This document shows positions 6,219 through 6,927 of a DNA stretch of 6,927 bases, piece after piece. The stretch spans positions 250-7,176 of the forward strand of contig DCSN01000061.1 in assembly GCA_002325645.1 (NCBI GenBank), read 5' to 3'. Within the stretch, counting starts at the first letter, position 1; each line of letters begins with the position of its first letter. The notes beneath the pieces were generated by a model, which searched no databases, was not told where the DNA came from, and was given only the letters and a program-made list of their open reading frames with translations. A program made the translations under genes and the position numbers. This stretch comes from Pseudanabaena sp. UBA1465. GTDB lineage: Bacteria > Cyanobacteriota > Cyanobacteriia > Pseudanabaenales > Pseudanabaenaceae.

Positions 6219-6248
6219 TTTGTAAAGGATTGTTACTTACTTTACAAA
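6219..6248. promoter_or_regulatory. Repeat-rich candidate operator upstream of cpeB
   Basis: Two overlapping patterns are present. A perfect 9-bp inverted repeat, TTTGTAAAG (6219-6227) and CTTTACAAA (6240-6248), is spaced by 12 nt. Within it lies the direct repeat TTGTAA-N4-TTGTTA (6220-6225, 6230-6235). From memory, the Fremyella cpeBA promoter carries TTGTTA repeats spaced by 4 nt, bound by the RcaA/PepB activators about 45-70 nt before the start of transcription. Position and sequence fit a related site here, but the binding protein is unknown. Confidence 0.5.
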
Positions 6249-6283
6249 AGATGAGACTAAACAGACTCCGATCTTTTATGTTC

Positions 6284-6307
6284 TATATGTCTTGTGAATG
6301 ACACAAG
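6284..6307 (+). promoter_or_regulatory. Candidate cpeB -10 box and start-site palindrome
   Basis: TATATG at 6284-6289 could act as a -10 element, placing the transcript start near 6296 and giving a leader of about 60 nt. No good -35 box lies 17 nt upstream, as is common at activator-dependent promoters. Overlapping the presumed start is a perfect inverted repeat, CTTGTG-AATGA-CACAAG (6291-6307). It could be a repressor site or a short stem at the mRNA 5' end. Confidence 0.35.
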
Positions 6308-6341
6308 CGCAAACAACGTTTTAAATAACATAACTATTTTT

Positions 6342-6349
6342 AAGGAGAG
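6342..6349 (+). promoter_or_regulatory. Ribosome binding site of cpeB
   Basis: AAGGAGAG ends 7 nt before the ATG at 6357 and is the only strong Shine-Dalgarno before any gene in the window, fitting an abundantly translated antenna protein. It fixes the cpeB start. Confidence 0.85.
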
Positions 6350-6356
6350 CTATTAA

Positions 6357-6911
6357 ATGCTTGACGCTTTTTCTAGAGCTGTAGTTTCAGCTGATGCTAG
6401 CACCTCTGTAGTCGGTGATATCAATGCTCTTAAAGCATTCGTAGCTAGCGGCAACCGTCGCTTGGATGCAGTAAACGCGATCGCTAGCAATGCAAGCTGC
6501 ATGGTTTCTGACGCAGTAGCAGGTATGATTTGCGAAAACCAAGGCTTGATTCAAGCTGGTGGTAACTGCTATCCTAACCGTCGCATGGCTGCTTGCTTGC
6601 GTGACGCTGAAATCGTTCTACGTTATGTCACCTATGCTTTGTTGGCTGGTGATTCTTCCGTATTGGATGATCGTTGCTTGAACGGTTTGAGAGAAACATA
6701 CGCTGCTTTGGGCGTACCTACAACCTCCACAGTACGTGCAGTCCAAATCATGAAAGCACAAGCTGCTGCTCACATTCAAGACACCCCTAGCGAAGCTCGC
6801 GCAGGTGCAAAACTCCGCAAGATGGGTTCCATCGTAACCGAAGATCGTTGTGCTTCCTTGGTTGCTGAAGCTTCCAGCTACTTCGATCGCGTAATCGCAG
6901 CTCTTAGCTAA
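6357..6911 (+). CDS. cpeB: C-phycoerythrin beta subunit
   Basis: Beta chain of C-phycoerythrin, the green-light-absorbing rod protein of phycobilisomes on the stromal face of thylakoids. With CpeA it forms trimers and hexamers carrying phycoerythrobilin. The 184 residues match CpeB along the full length, starting MLDAFSRAVVSAD and ending YFDRVIAALS. Bilin cysteines are C48 and C59 (doubly linked bilin, diagnostic for phycoerythrin over phycocyanin), C80 (MAACLRD) and C165 (EDRCAS). N70 in AGGNCYPNRRMAAC is the asparagine that CpcM methylates in beta subunits. Codon use is more biased than in its neighbours (many GCT, CGT, AAC), as in highly expressed genes. A clear ribosome binding site precedes the ATG. 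cpeA normally follows in the same operon and should lie just past the window end. In chromatic acclimators the cpe genes are induced in green light; phycoerythrobilin synthesis (PebA/PebB) is not encoded here. Confidence 0.97.
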   Translation: MLDAFSRAVVSADASTSVVGDINALKAFVASGNRRLDAVNAIASNASCMVSDAVAGMICENQGLIQAGGNCYPNRRMAACLRDAEIVLRYVTYALLAGDSSVLDDRCLNGLRETYAALGVPTTSTVRAVQIMKAQAAAHIQDTPSEARAGAKLRKMGSIVTEDRCASLVAEASSYFDRVIAALS

Positions 6912-6927
6912 TTGATTGATTGCTAAT

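Larger units (their letters stand above)
391..6484. repeat. HIP1 octamers GCGATCGC, ten dispersed copies
   Basis: GCGATCGC occurs at 391, 2769, 3315, 3493, 4086, 4356, 5182, 5546, 6093 and 6477 (start positions), all inside coding sequences. In DNA of this AT-rich composition well under one copy would be expected by chance. HIP1 is a hallmark of many cyanobacterial genomes. It is a genome-wide signature and not a regulatory element of these genes. Confidence 0.9.

Noticed and set aside
6143..6356. Search for a canonical RcaC L-box (direct repeat of TTGCACA with 4-nt spacing, as I recall it) before cpeB
   Set aside because: No such repeat is present in this spacer. The TTGTAA/TTGTTA repeat is a different motif.
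1..6927. CRISPR array, transposon, integrase or toxin-antitoxin signs
   Set aside because: No regularly spaced repeats, transposase motifs, terminal inverted repeats flanking genes, or small paired genes were seen on either strand.

Overview
The window is chromosomal DNA from a cyanobacterium that makes phycoerythrin. The evidence is the gene for the C-phycoerythrin beta chain, the bilin reductase gene pcyA, and the cyanobacterial octamer GCGATCGC (HIP1), seen ten times in 6.9 kb of fairly AT-rich DNA. A freshwater filamentous type (Pseudanabaena- or Leptolyngbya-like) is a guess from gene content only.

Layout. Five genes run head to tail on the minus strand, in transcription order: a divergent phycobilisome-domain protein (5369 to 4782), pcyA (4690 to 3959), a GAF-PAS histidine kinase (3872 to 2070), a single-domain receiver (2050 to 1676) and a REC-wHTH-Hpt-REC response regulator (1591 to 47). 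Gaps are 91, 86, 19 and 84 nt, so one operon or two overlapping units are possible. On the plus strand a HEAT-repeat protein (5486-6142) diverges from this run. A 214-nt spacer rich in inverted repeats follows, then cpeB (6357-6911). cpeA would be expected next, but the window ends 16 nt after the cpeB stop.

How the genes fit together. The last three minus-strand genes match, in domain order and key residues, the RcaE-RcaF-RcaC phosphorelay that controls type 3 complementary chromatic acclimation (green/red colour sensing that adjusts phycoerythrin and phycocyanin). The kinase's GAF domain has an anchor cysteine (C139) and Glu-Leu-Lys residues (108/140/152) at the same mutual spacing as the protochromic triad reported for Fremyella RcaE (217/249/261). 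PcyA makes phycocyanobilin, the chromophore of such sensors and of phycocyanin. CpeB is a structural antenna protein of the kind this pathway regulates. The segment thus combines light sensor, relay, DNA-binding output, chromophore synthesis and a target-type antenna gene.

The least explained parts are the divergent biliprotein beside pcyA, the unassigned HEAT protein next to cpeB, an 11-bp tandem repeat upstream of the kinase gene, and the repeat-rich region upstream of cpeB. The relay itself is a known system. What is noteworthy is its tight linkage and its neighbours. No RNA gene, insertion sequence, CRISPR array or other mobile element is visible. No stretch over 300 bases lacks a gene.
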